A program made the translations under genes and the position numbers. Below are positions 10,541 through 19,437 of a stretch of DNA of 64,000 nt, one piece after another (the first letter of the stretch is position 1; each line of letters opens with the position of its first letter). Source of the stretch: CBDFLD01 sp965249005. GTDB taxonomy: Bacteria > Acidobacteriota > UBA6911. The notes below the pieces were generated by a model that did no database searches, was not told the origin of the DNA, and worked only from the letters and a program-made list of their open reading frames with translations. The stretch spans positions 124,001 to 188,000 of the forward strand of contig CBDFLD010000019.1 of the NCBI GenBank assembly GCA_965249005.1. The letters run 5' to 3'.

Positions 10541-12016
10541 CTACGGTTGCCGGGGCGTCACCAGCCGACCCAGCCGCCACGTTCGCGTTAGTGGCAAAGC
10601 AATCAAGAACGCGGCGACAGCAACGATAAACCCAACCAGTGCAGGGTGGATGTCCGCGACATTCTCACCGTCTTTCCCAAACAGCCCCGTCACAATGTTC
10701 GCGCCAAAATTCCAGCACAATGTTGCGGAAAACCCGGCAAACATCGAGATTACGCAGGCGTAGACGCGCGACGGCCTATACCACAGGATCCCCACGAAAA
10801 ATGGCAGCACCATCGTTGGCCCCCATACACTATAAATGAACTCGAGCCAGTTGATAATGTCCCTAAAATACAAGGCGGCGACGGCACAGCCAATCCCGGC
10901 CAGCAGCGTCGTGCCCTGTGCCACTCGCAGCAGCTGGCGGTCGCTCGCACCCTGGCGCAAGTGTCGACGATACACATCTTCCATAGAGATCGTGGCGAGG
11001 CTGGAAAGACAGCTATCGGCCGTTGACATTACCGCGGCGATCAGGGCTGCGATCAAGACGCCCGAAAACAGCGGATGAAATACGATTCGTATCAAGGCCG
11101 GGAAAGCAACCTGAGCATCGCCTGCCCTCGCCACCGCTTGTTCTATTTCGGGAGATCCCTGGCACGCGGTTCCCAAGATCGATGTGGTGACGGGCATGAA
11201 GATCAACAGCAACAGGCCGGCCCCGGCCACTCCCCACTTTGCGCTCGGAGGATCCTTCGCCATGAAACACCGCTGCGCGGAAGGCGGCACCAACATCTCA
11301 CCCAGAAAGTAAACACAGGCCAAAGCCACGATCCGCGCCGGCGACCACGTTTCGCCTAGCCCCTGAAGCCCACCACCACCCGGCTCGACCCCGATGCCCA
11401 TCAACCCACTATTCCTTGCCAGTAAGATAGCGGCCACACCGAATCCGCCAACCAGTATCCCGAACTGCAATATGTCTGTTCTTAAAACCGCCCTCAAGCC
11501 GCCGACCGTCGAGTAAAACACCGTGACCGCTGCACCTATCAAGACAGCCCATTGATAGTGGATTCCTAGCAACGCGTTGGTGATCGTCCCCACAACCACC
11601 ATTTGCAGGGCGATGGCACCCAACAAGAAAACCACGCAAATGGGCACCGCCACACTGCGCGCCAGCAGTCCGAATCGGTACTCAAAGCAGTCTCCGACCG
11701 TGATCATTTCCAAGTCGCGCAACTTGGGCGCAATGAACAGCCCGCTAATGACCAGGCTGAGATACGACCCGCAGGCGACCAGCGCGGCTCCCATTCCGGT
11801 CTGATAAACCCTCGTCACGATACCAATCGACAATCCACCGCCGACCATCGTGGCCGCCGTGGTCACCAGCACCATATACCAACGGATTTGCCGGCCGGCC
11901 AGCGCATAATCGATCGACGTCTGCGACTTGGCGATGCTGCCTGCACCAATCAGCAACAGCAGAACCAAATAGACCACCAGTGCCGAAAGCTCGACGATGT
12001 AGCTGGAATCAGTCAT
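10541..12016 (-). CDS. Sodium:solute symporter (SSS family)
   Basis: About 491 residues with around 13 hydrophobic segments, a normal length for SSS-family Na+-coupled transporters of sugars, vitamins or amino acids. Diagnostic stretches include YALAGRQIRWYMVLVTTAAT near the N-terminus, STVGGLRAVLRTDILQFG, and AAVMSTADSCLSSLATISME with the conserved sodium-site serines. The ATG at 12016 is preceded directly by an in-frame GTG; I prefer the ATG, although no strong ribosome site is visible. It ends close to the RelE and SSS remnants and follows the sulfatase on the same strand. Given its neighbours a desulfated sugar is a plausible cargo. Confidence 0.88.
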   Translation of the reverse strand: MTDSSYIVELSALVVYLVLLLLIGAGSIAKSQTSIDYALAGRQIRWYMVLVTTAATMVGGGLSIGIVTRVYQTGMGAALVACGSYLSLVISGLFIAPKLRDLEMITVGDCFEYRFGLLARSVAVPICVVFLLGAIALQMVVVGTITNALLGIHYQWAVLIGAAVTVFYSTVGGLRAVLRTDILQFGILVGGFGVAAILLARNSGLMGIGVEPGGGGLQGLGETWSPARIVALACVYFLGEMLVPPSAQRCFMAKDPPSAKWGVAGAGLLLLIFMPVTTSILGTACQGSPEIEQAVARAGDAQVAFPALIRIVFHPLFSGVLIAALIAAVMSTADSCLSSLATISMEDVYRRHLRQGASDRQLLRVAQGTTLLAGIGCAVAALYFRDIINWLEFIYSVWGPTMVLPFFVGILWYRPSRVYACVISMFAGFSATLCWNFGANIVTGLFGKDGENVADIHPALVGFIVAVAAFLIALPLTRTWRLGRLVTPRQP

Positions 12017-12118
12017 CACGGCAGTACGCGAAAAGGTTCCAACATTTTAAGCCGAGTCCACTGGATATTTCGGAGTTGAAAGCACGTGCCGGATTCTACA
12101 ATTAAAGAGGCAGCCCGT

Positions 12119-13570
12119 TCACCTCTGAGCACCCGTCAATCCCTGATCCGACCGTGCAGGATCATAACTGGGATTTTCGGTGGGCATCTGGGCATGGACC
12201 GATGCGCGCCACTCGACCAGAAGTCGGTGCAGTTCATCCCGCTTCTCGGGCATGGCATCGGCCAAATCTTTTTGCTCGCCCAGGTCGTGCTGCAGATTAT
12301 AGAGCTCGAGCTTATTATCCTTATAGAACTCGATTAGCTTATAGCTTCCCTGGCGTACGGCTCCTCCCGGCTCCCCTCCCTGATTGCTGTAGTGGGGATA
12401 GTGCCAGTAGATCTCCTTGCGCCGGAGGGAACTTGCCTGCCGGAGTAGCGGAACGATGCTTACGCCCTCGACGCCATCTTCAGCGTTATCGATTCCCGCC
12501 ATTGCAACTATGGTGGGAGAGAAATCGAGGCTAGTCACCGGGGTCTTGCAGGTGCTACCCGGTGCTGTGACTCCTGGCCAGCTCACAATCAGGGGAACGC
12601 GAATCCCACCTTCATACAGGTGTCCCTTCCCTGCTCGCAGGGGGGCATTCGAGGTCACGGCTTCTTGGCTGTCTGTTTCGTAAACCAGGCCACCGTTATC
12701 CGAGGTAAGGATGACGACTGTCTTGTCAGAGATCCCAAGCTCACCGAGCTTCTTCATGATCCGTCCTACGCTGACATCCACACTTTCAATCATTGCCGCG
12801 TAAACCGCGTGCCGCTGTTCTTGGTCTGGCTCGACCTTGGCCTGATATTTGGAGATGAGGCTTTTCTTGGCTTCCAGTGGTGTGTGGACTGCGAAGTGCG
12901 ACAAGTGCAAGAAGAAGGGCGTGTCTTTGTTCTTTTCGATAAACCTTTCCGCCTCATCGGTCAACCGGTCCGTCAGGTATTCTCCTTCCTGACATCCCTC
13001 TATAGTGGAGATATCGTACGGACAAAAGTAGGTGGGTGGCGCGCCTTTCGCAGTTCCACCAATATTGACGTCGAATCCCTGGTCTTCCGGATAATAGGGT
13101 CTGTCCCCTAGATGCCACTTCCCGATGTGCGCCGCAACATATCCATGTGGTTTGAGGGACTCTGCAACGGTTTCTTCCTCCAGGGGTAGCTCCAGATTGA
13201 ACTGGGGAACCAGAAGCTTGGCCCAAAGCCACTGCTTGCGCCCCGCAATCCAGTCCGTCAACTTCAAAGTGGCGGGATATTTCCCGGTCAGGATGCTGGC
13301 CCGCGTCGGCGAACAAACCGGAGCCGAGGCATAAGCATCCGTAAAGCGCATTCCGCTGCTTGCAAGCCTATCGATGCTTGGCGTCTCATAAAAGGTGCTT
13401 CCGTAGGAACTCAGGTCCTTCCAGCCCAGATCATCGATGAGGATGAAAACAAAGTTCACCTTGTCTTGCTGCGGCAATTCGGTCGGAGTGGAACAGCCAC
13501 ACAGGAGACATGCAACGAGGATCAGGACAGGAAAGAGACAGTGGCTCGAGTGATGTGGTTCGCTGGGCAT
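12119..13570 (-). CDS. Sulfatase (formylglycine-dependent), lipoprotein
   Basis: A 483-residue S1-type sulfatase. The start at 13570 is chosen because AGGAGGCGAAGCA precedes that ATG and the following residues form a lipoprotein signal (LFPVLILVACLLCGC). The metal site FILIDDLGWKDL and the formylglycine motif CSPTRASILTGKYP are present, as are IGKWHLG and the late SDNGG metal-binding motif, so the enzyme looks complete. It should remove sulfate esters from carbohydrates in the periplasm after maturation by a formylglycine-generating enzyme or anaerobic SME. Its 5' leader (13568-13762) is duplicated at 15816-16008, and part of its coding sequence is duplicated at 13796-13990. Confidence 0.93.
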   Translation of the reverse strand: MPSEPHHSSHCLFPVLILVACLLCGCSTPTELPQQDKVNFVFILIDDLGWKDLSSYGSTFYETPSIDRLASSGMRFTDAYASAPVCSPTRASILTGKYPATLKLTDWIAGRKQWLWAKLLVPQFNLELPLEEETVAESLKPHGYVAAHIGKWHLGDRPYYPEDQGFDVNIGGTAKGAPPTYFCPYDISTIEGCQEGEYLTDRLTDEAERFIEKNKDTPFFLHLSHFAVHTPLEAKKSLISKYQAKVEPDQEQRHAVYAAMIESVDVSVGRIMKKLGELGISDKTVVILTSDNGGLVYETDSQEAVTSNAPLRAGKGHLYEGGIRVPLIVSWPGVTAPGSTCKTPVTSLDFSPTIVAMAGIDNAEDGVEGVSIVPLLRQASSLRRKEIYWHYPHYSNQGGEPGGAVRQGSYKLIEFYKDNKLELYNLQHDLGEQKDLADAMPEKRDELHRLLVEWRASVHAQMPTENPSYDPARSDQGLTGAQR

Positions 13571-13762
13571 TGCTTCGCCTCCTGTTTTGCGCTCTCCCAT
13601 ACTGATAGAAAGAAACATCAGAAATCGATCCGTCCACCAGGATATCCCAAACAGAGCGCTAGTTAGTCGTGTTCCCAGGGTTGACACAATCTCAATTTTG
13701 ATGCTTTAGTCTAGCGGCAAAGCAGGTCGCACGATAGATTGAAAAACAGGATCTAACTAACT
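13568..13762. repeat. Long direct repeat, copy A (sulfatase leader)
   Basis: About 195 bases that recur at 15816-16008 at roughly 90 percent identity and in the same orientation. This copy contains the start codon and ribosome site of the sulfatase on the minus strand plus its upstream region, so it very likely holds the promoter. Confidence 0.85.
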
Positions 13763-13795
13763 AATTCAATCTCAGCTTTGGCTGTCTTTTTCCTA

Positions 13796-13990
13796 AAGGC
13801 CACCGTTATCCGAGGTAGGGACGAGGACCATCTTGTCAGAGATCCCGAGCTCATCGAGTAATCATTGCAACGTAAACCGCGTGCCGTTGTTTTCGGTCTG
13901 GCTCCACCTTGGCCTGATATTTGGAGATGAGGCTTTTCTTGGCTTCCAGTGGTGTGTGGACGGCTAAGTGCGACAGGTACAACAAGAAAG
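13796..13990 (-). pseudogene. Partial duplicate of the neighbouring sulfatase
   Basis: This stretch closely matches sulfatase coding sequence at about 12688-12921, beginning with GGCCACCGTTATCCGAGGTA. An internal segment of roughly 45 bases is missing after position 13858. It has no start, no active-site region and no open frame beyond about 110 codons. It is the remains of a second, diverged sulfatase copy beside duplicated leader copy A. Confidence 0.8.
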
Positions 13991-14046
13991 GCCGAGCTAT
14001 GCCCGAACCGATAATTCCATAGCGAACATGTCTGAATAGCAGACTT

Positions 14047-15444
14047 TCAAAAACGGATAACGGGAAGATCGAGGGTCGCTGCCAACGAAAGCAGCGTTTC
14101 GGTGTGATCGCCATAGGCAAGCGCCATATGGTGCTCCAGACCAGAATTGAAAACGGCGGGAAGCACATCGGCGACCGGGTGGTCAAATCGCAACACGCCC
14201 GAGGTGCCGGTGAAGGCCATCGGCCGTTTCAGCACTTCGCCGGACACCACGACAAGCTTGTGCACGCCAAAGGCCTGGCTCAGACGCAGCAGCGTGACGC
14301 GGCCGGGTTTCAGTGGAAACTGATAGAGCAGCGGCATCTTGCGGTTGGTGTGAATTGTCGCCTCGGCGACGCTGTCCGGGTCGGCCATCGAGATCGGCGC
14401 CTGCCCGCAATGCCACACGACACCGGTGTCGTCTTCGATATCCATATCGACCAGATCCGCCAGGAAGACCGGCGCATCCGCCGCGGCCTGCAGCAGGAGT
14501 TGCGTCGCGGCGCCATAGACATCGGCCTCGCAGGCGCAGGGCACGCGGCCTTCGCCCATCATCGAAACTGGCCCGCAGACCGCACCGCCATATTCGGTAA
14601 AGGTTTCCGGCCAGCAGCGAATGGCAAAAGCATCGAATCCCCGCTCCCGGCGGATCGATTCAATCGCTGATTTCAGCTTGAATGATTTTTCAAGTTCGCC
14701 CTGATCGACGGCATCCAGGCCGGTCAGTTGACCGGCAGCGACCAATCGAAGGTCCGCCGCCGCCGTGTCCGATACATTACCGGCGGTATCAAAAAGCGTT
14801 TGAAGCGGCAGCTCCTCGACCTCGATGTCGATCAGCGCCCTCAGTGCTGTCCGATCGTAGTGGCATGTGTAAAAGCCGGCCGGATGATCGCCCAGCCGGC
14901 CGATTTTGCGACCGGCAACACGTTCAAGCACGGCCTTTCCGGCAGCCTGATCAGCCAGCGGTTTTTCACCCTGCAGCGGCGCGACCTCGCGGCCGCCGGC
15001 AATCAGCTCATCGAGTTGCTCTGCCATGTCATCGCTTGACGGATCCGCATAGAGCCAGGAAAAGTCGCGCCCGCGAAGTCCAAGGGCATGGGACGCGAGA
15101 TTGAGGCCGCAAAAGGCGTTAAGCCGCAGCCTGCCACCAAGTCTCGGCTCGGGGATCGCCCAGATCGCCAGCGGCTGTTCGAATTGACCGGAAATGCGCG
15201 CCGTTGCCAATGCATCGGTAAAGGTCACCTGCAAAATCAGAACAAGATCCGGAGCCTGCGCCTTGAGCGCATCGGTCGCCGCATCGGCCGCCTCACCGTC
15301 CATCAGCAATTGACCGGAACCAAGCAATGTCATGCCGGTTGCGTTCAAAACCTCCAACATGATCGCCAATTGTTCCTCGGCATAGGCAACATCGAAAGTC
15401 GGTCGCGCCAATGGCAACACACCTATCGTCTGTATCTTTTTCAT
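14047..15444 (-). CDS. L-fucose/L-arabinose isomerase-like protein
   Basis: About 465 residues. The start at 15444 (MKKIQTIGVLPLARPTFDV) fits the N-terminal strand of the fucose isomerase fold; an upstream GTG at 15474 is the alternative. Features include ALKAQAPDLVLILQVTFTDA, GLNLASHALGLRGRDFSWLYAD, and FDAFAIRCWPETFTEYGGAVCGPVSM with acidic residues expected at a metal site; the C-terminal region ends in GLEHHMALAYGDHTETL. Related proteins (COG2407) isomerise aldoses and ketoses or have unknown roles. Codon choice is markedly richer in GCC/GGC/CGC than that of its neighbours, and a sugar-kinase remnant lies just upstream, so this pair looks acquired, perhaps from an alphaproteobacterium. 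Confidence 0.75.
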   Translation of the reverse strand: MKKIQTIGVLPLARPTFDVAYAEEQLAIMLEVLNATGMTLLGSGQLLMDGEAADAATDALKAQAPDLVLILQVTFTDALATARISGQFEQPLAIWAIPEPRLGGRLRLNAFCGLNLASHALGLRGRDFSWLYADPSSDDMAEQLDELIAGGREVAPLQGEKPLADQAAGKAVLERVAGRKIGRLGDHPAGFYTCHYDRTALRALIDIEVEELPLQTLFDTAGNVSDTAAADLRLVAAGQLTGLDAVDQGELEKSFKLKSAIESIRRERGFDAFAIRCWPETFTEYGGAVCGPVSMMGEGRVPCACEADVYGAATQLLLQAAADAPVFLADLVDMDIEDDTGVVWHCGQAPISMADPDSVAEATIHTNRKMPLLYQFPLKPGRVTLLRLSQAFGVHKLVVVSGEVLKRPMAFTGTSGVLRFDHPVADVLPAVFNSGLEHHMALAYGDHTETLLSLAATLDLPVIRF

Positions 15445-15517
15445 TGATCGGTAACACCCGTGGAGCAGGGCCACGACGGCACCGTCGGCCGATACTTCCT
15501 CATTGCCTTTGACCCCG

Positions 15518-15744
15518 TCACTTCCCGGGCACGCCGCGCCGACGTGCCTCTTCCATCAGAATGCGGGCTCCCTCCGGCCAGCGCGTATCGGCAAACGCGG
15601 CACCAAATGCCGGCATTTCCCTTTGTCGAGCCAGCCACCGCCGAAATCCATTGTTTCGTCGCGAAACCCGATAATGCTGCGCTCCCCATCGGCATCGATT
15701 GTCACGGAAGAGAACGATGACCGTTGTTCCTCGAACCGCTGCAC
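15518..15744 (-). pseudogene. Remnant of a PfkB-family sugar kinase
   Basis: From about 15744 one frame reads RSSFSSVTIDADGERSII then GFRDETM, matching the start of the nucleoside/sugar kinase central region. Another frame reads ADTRWPEGARILMEEARRRG then VPGK and a TGA at 15518-15520, the usual helix-strand of ribokinase-like enzymes just before their substrate/ADP segments. At least one frameshift separates them; the N-terminus and catalytic C-terminus are missing. It lies immediately upstream of the isomerase-like gene on the same strand, which suggests a former isomerase-kinase sugar operon. Confidence 0.6.
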
Positions 15745-15815
15745 GAATGAGCTGTCAACCCCTTTATCTTAGGGCCCGACAGAATCATGCCTCCGATCAT
15801 GTGAGGATAGAAGAT

Positions 15816-16008
15816 CATTGCTTCACCTCCTGGTTTGCACTCTCCCATATGATAGAAAGAAACATCAGAAATCGATCCGTCCGCCGGATACCCCAAACAG
15901 AGCGCTAGTTAGTCGTGTTCCCAGGGTTGACACAATCTCCCTGTTGATGCTCTAGTCTACCGGCAAAGCAGGTCGCATGATAGATTGAAAAACAGGATCT
16001 AACTAACT
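15816..16008. repeat. Long direct repeat, copy B
   Basis: The second copy of the sulfatase leader. It keeps the AGGAGGTGAAGCA ribosome site and an ATG on the minus strand, but the reading frame that follows (MIFYPHMIGGMIL...) is not a sulfatase and closes after about 39 codons. Its other edge abuts the start of the epimerase pseudogene at 16011, so the ancestral block may have been a divergent promoter between a sulfatase and the epimerase. Confidence 0.85.
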
Positions 16009-16511
16009 TCATGCTTCTGCGTCGTACATTTCTAGCTGCCATGCCCTTCAGTACAATCAGTCTGAACGCCTTGTCAGCAATCTCACATCCAGGCGTCAAA
16101 CAGGGTTGCCAAACTAATGCCTGGCGCATTGACCCAGGCAATTTCTCTCAGTTGTTGCAAGTGCTGGCCAACCTGAAAGAACTCCGCTTTGATGGTTTTG
16201 AGACCTCGTTCCGTAACCTTCAATCCCAGTTTAATAATGTCCTCAGGCACGCGCGTTAATCGAAAAGACGGGCTTACAGTTTTTCGGCACCCATATTTTT
16301 CTCGATAGGTACGATGAGAAAACTCAGATCGCACCATTGGATTTAATAACCAGCGTCGTGGACGGGGCTGCCGCTTTAGGCGCAGAACGTTTGATCCTGA
16401 GCGGCGGCAGTCTTATCAAAGATGGTAGAGTTGACGCCGAGGCATTAAAGCACAAAGCCGCCGGCCTCAATGCGGCAGGCAAATACTGCCAGTCAAAAGG
16501 ACTCCGGCTTG

Positions 16512-16518
16512 CCTATCA
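16512..16518. repeat. IS21 target-site duplication, left copy
   Basis: CCTATCA directly before the left inverted terminal repeat; the same 7 bases occur at 19803-19809. Confidence 0.85.
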
Positions 16519-16560
16519 TGTTACTGATCGCTTAAAACCGCACTTTTCTGAACAAACGCC
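16519..16560 (+). repeat. IS21 left terminal inverted repeat
   Basis: 42 bases that match the reverse complement of 19761-19802 at about 34 positions, beginning TGTTA. Confidence 0.85.
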
Positions 16561-16646
16561 GAGATAACAAGCCTCAACATCATCGGCGCCGTAGGCGCCT
16601 CCTCAAGTTTTTCTCAATAGGTTATGCTGTTTTCGGGTGTGGAAGA

Positions 16647-16677
16647 GGACCCCGACCGCCATTAACAATCGGGGTCC
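16647..16677. terminator. Hairpin near the left IS end
   Basis: A perfect 9-bp inverted repeat (GGACCCCGA / TCGGGGTCC) with a 13-base loop lies between the left end and the first ORF. It may block read-through from outside into the transposase genes, as in other insertion sequences. No T-run follows. Confidence 0.35.
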
Positions 16678-16731
16678 GTTGGCGGCTCTCTTTGGAAGAG
16701 CTACCAAACCATCAGATGTTCGTAGCCTGCC

Positions 16732-17196
16732 ATGATTTGTGGCCGTTGTCCAGTTCCCACCCCTGGGAATGGGATGACGGTCACCTCCGAAGTTACCTTT
16801 CGTCAAGGGTTTTGCCGAGCTGACGGCTGCGGGGCGCTTTTCTGGATCTGTCGCTGCTGTGACCGTGGACAGCAGTACTGCAGTTGTCGCTGTCGTAGCA
16901 AAGCGCGCCGGAAGCAACGTCGCAAGGCCAATCGCCTGCATCAACAAAGCCCCGAAGGAAGATTGGATCACAGAGACCGTCAGCGAGCGTACCGGCGTCG
17001 ACGAGCCATGGCCCGCGTGACGGATCCAGGTAGCCGAAGCGAGCTTCGTTCTGGCAGGATCGCTGCGCGCGAAGCGCAAGTACAACGTGATGAGAAAGTT
17101 CAAACACACACCACATCTACGATTTCCGGCCCTATCACCTGCATGGTTTGCGGTCGAGCGGGCCAGCTCATCGATGTGTTTCATGGATGGAGATGA
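16732..17196 (+). CDS. IS21-associated cysteine-rich small protein
   Basis: 154 residues. The part after residue 25 has a compact cysteine cluster (CRADGCGALFWICRCCDRGQ, then YCSCRCRSKARR) that looks like a zinc-binding module, followed by a strongly basic stretch (GRLDHRDRQRAYRRRR) suited to nucleic-acid binding. Another Cys pair (CMVCG) lies near the end. I recall similar ORFs upstream of istA in several IS21 elements; their role is not established, and regulation or target choice is a guess. The real start may be the internal ATG at 16774. It ends 3 bases before istA. Confidence 0.65.
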   Translation: MICGRCPVPTPGNGMTVTSEVTFRQGFCRADGCGALFWICRCCDRGQQYCSCRCRSKARRKQRRKANRLHQQSPEGRLDHRDRQRAYRRRRAMARVTDPGSRSELRSGRIAAREAQVQRDEKVQTHTTSTISGPITCMVCGRAGQLIDVFHGWR

Positions 17197-17199
17197 AAC

Positions 17200-18684
17200 A
17201 TGATTGCAGCCGAGACCGTGGCACACATCCGTCGCTTGTTCTATGCCGAGCATTGGAAGATTGGAACCATCGCGCAAGAACTGGGACTTCACCGGGATAC
17301 GGTACGAACCGCCCTGCAAACCGATCGATTCAATCGAGCCAAGATCCTTCGTCCCAGTCTCACGGATCCCTACATCGACTTTATCAAGGAGACTTTGGAG
17401 AAGTATCCGCGCCTACGAACGACTCGTATCTATGAGATGATTCGGGATCGAGGCTATACCGGCAGTGTCGTGATACTCCGGAGAGTCGTCGCCCGTCTCC
17501 GCCCTGTTCACCGAGAAGCCTTCTTACGGCTGCGAACATTTCCTGGCGAGCAGGGCCAAGTCGATTGGGCACATTTTGGAGCCGTTGCAATCGGCCGTGC
17601 CCGTCGTCGGTTGTCCTGCTTCGTTCTTACACTTTCTTATTCCCGAGCCCTATATCTGGAGTTCTTCTTCGATCAAACCCTGGAGAACTTCTTGCGCGGT
17701 CACGTCCGGGCCTTCGACTCATGGTCGGGCTGCCCTCGTGTCATATTAAGCGACAATCTGAAGTCGGCCGTGCTGGAACGCCACGGCGATGCCGTGCACT
17801 TTCATCCTCGGCTGATTGAGCTTTGTGCTCACTATCATTTTGCCACTCGCCCGTGCCAAGTGGCCCGTGGCAATCAGAAAGGGCGTGTCGAAAGAACCAT
17901 CCAGTACATCCGACACTCTTTCTTTGCCGCACGCCGCTTCACCACCCTGGAGGACTTCAACCGTCAAGCGCTTCTGTGGCGCGACGAAATCGCTCATCGA
18001 CGTCCCTGGCCCGGAGACCAGTCCCGCACCGTTGAGCAAATCTTCGAAGAAGAGGAAAAACCTCGATTGCTTCCACTGCCGGTGCATTCCTTCGATACCG
18101 ATCTGGTGGTACCGGTTCGATCGCGCAAGACCATCTATATCCGTTTTGATCTCAACGACTACTCGATTCCACACACGGCCGTGGGTCGAGCACTCACTCT
18201 GGCAGCATCACAGGACACTGTACGCATTCTCGATGGCGCAACCGAAATCGCCCGACACCGCCGCTCCTACAACCGCCATGACGCCGTCCTGGATCCGGCG
18301 CATCAAGAAGCACTGCTACAAGAGAAGCGCAAAGCCATCGGCGCTACTCCTGGAGGCCGTCTTGCTCAATCGGTACCTGAAAGCGAAGCCTTGATCGCGG
18401 CTGCCTTCCAGCGGGGAGAGTCCGGCGGCGGGCAAACCACTCAGCTATCTCAGCTCTTGGAGGATTATGGAGCCACGGAACTACAAGTCGCCGTTCGGGA
18501 AGCACTCCAGCGGCAGACGCCTCGGGCTTCTTCGGTTGCCTTCATTCTACAGAAACATCGCCGCTCCCAACAGCGTCGTCATCTACTACCTGTCGATCTG
18601 ACTCGTCGTCCCGATCTTGCCAACCTCAACGTCCAACCCCACAACTTGGAGGCCTACGATGACCTCTCCGACCGTGACGAATAA
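17200..18684 (+). CDS. istA: IS21 transposase IstA
   Basis: A 494-residue DDE transposase. The N-terminal helix-turn-helix (WKIGTIAQELGLHRDTVRTA) is followed by an integrase-like core with VDWAHFG (first Asp), VILSDNLKSAV (second Asp) and KGRVERTIQYI (Glu), then a beta-barrel-like C-terminal domain. IstA binds the terminal repeats and joins them to the target, with IstB as regulator. Length and order are normal for the family. It overlaps istB by 26 bases, so the two are translationally coupled. Confidence 0.95.
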   Translation: MIAAETVAHIRRLFYAEHWKIGTIAQELGLHRDTVRTALQTDRFNRAKILRPSLTDPYIDFIKETLEKYPRLRTTRIYEMIRDRGYTGSVVILRRVVARLRPVHREAFLRLRTFPGEQGQVDWAHFGAVAIGRARRRLSCFVLTLSYSRALYLEFFFDQTLENFLRGHVRAFDSWSGCPRVILSDNLKSAVLERHGDAVHFHPRLIELCAHYHFATRPCQVARGNQKGRVERTIQYIRHSFFAARRFTTLEDFNRQALLWRDEIAHRRPWPGDQSRTVEQIFEEEEKPRLLPLPVHSFDTDLVVPVRSRKTIYIRFDLNDYSIPHTAVGRALTLAASQDTVRILDGATEIARHRRSYNRHDAVLDPAHQEALLQEKRKAIGATPGGRLAQSVPESEALIAAAFQRGESGGGQTTQLSQLLEDYGATELQVAVREALQRQTPRASSVAFILQKHRRSQQRRHLLPVDLTRRPDLANLNVQPHNLEAYDDLSDRDE

Positions 18685-19432
18685 CCTTGCCACCCAACTC
18701 GCCGGCATCGGTCTGAATGCCACTTCTGAATCCCTGGAAGACTTCATCGCCCGGGCTACCAAGGGTCGTTGGAGTCCTCGTGTAATGCTCGAGGAGCTGT
18801 TGCAGGCCGAAGCTCGAGAGCGTGGCCGCCGCAGTCTCGAGCGCCGCCTGAAACGCTCCCGCATCGGCCGCTTCAAACCGCTGGCGGATTTCGATTGGAA
18901 TTGGCCAAAGAAAATCGATCGCCAGGTCATCGAACGCGCCCTCACTCTGGATTTCATCCCGGATGGTCGCAACTTTGTCCTACTCGGTGCCAACGGTCTG
19001 GGCAAGACCATGATTACCAAAAACATTGCCCACGCTGCTGTGCTGGCCGGCTATTCCGTCCTGTTTCGTACGGCTGCCGACCTGATCGAAGATCTCCAAT
19101 GTGATTCCCCGGAACTCCGAAGAAGAAAGTTCCAATCCTACGCCCGCCCTCACCTTCTGTGCGTAGACGAAGTCGGGTATCTCTCCTATGACAACCATGC
19201 CGCGGATCTGCTGTACGAAGTCGTCAACCGGCGCTATGAGCATCGATCCATCGTTATAAGTACAAATAGAGCCTTTCGAGAATGGAACGAGGTCTTTCCC
19301 AATGCCGCTTGCATTGCCACGCTCTTGGATCGTCTCACTCACCATGCCGATGTGACCGTCATTGAAGGACGTAGCTATCGGATTCGAGAGAGCGAGCAGG
19401 AAGCCTCCGCGCGGAGGAAAAAGAAACGTTAG
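18659..19432 (+). CDS. istB: IS21 helper ATPase IstB
   Basis: 257 residues from the ATG at 18659; an upstream in-frame ATG at 18617 is less likely, because the chosen one gives the usual short IstA/IstB overlap. It is a AAA+ ATPase of the DnaC/IstB type, with Walker A GANGLGKT near residue 110, Walker B LLCVDEVGYL near 165 and a sensor region IVISTNRAFREW. IstB assembles on target DNA and stimulates IstA. A basic tail (ARRKKKR) ends the protein. Confidence 0.95.
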   Translation: MTSPTVTNNLATQLAGIGLNATSESLEDFIARATKGRWSPRVMLEELLQAEARERGRRSLERRLKRSRIGRFKPLADFDWNWPKKIDRQVIERALTLDFIPDGRNFVLLGANGLGKTMITKNIAHAAVLAGYSVLFRTAADLIEDLQCDSPELRRRKFQSYARPHLLCVDEVGYLSYDNHAADLLYEVVNRRYEHRSIVISTNRAFREWNEVFPNAACIATLLDRLTHHADVTVIEGRSYRIRESEQEASARRKKKR

Positions 19433-19437
19433 AACCC

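Noticed and set aside
10359..10763. 134-codon plus-strand ORF
   Set aside because: It runs through the RelE remnant in another frame and into the antisense of the symporter; basic, low-complexity composition.
15702..15896. 64-codon minus-strand ORF starting in repeat copy B
   Set aside because: It reuses the duplicated sulfatase start site, but what follows is not sulfatase and has no family signature; probably an accident of rearrangement.
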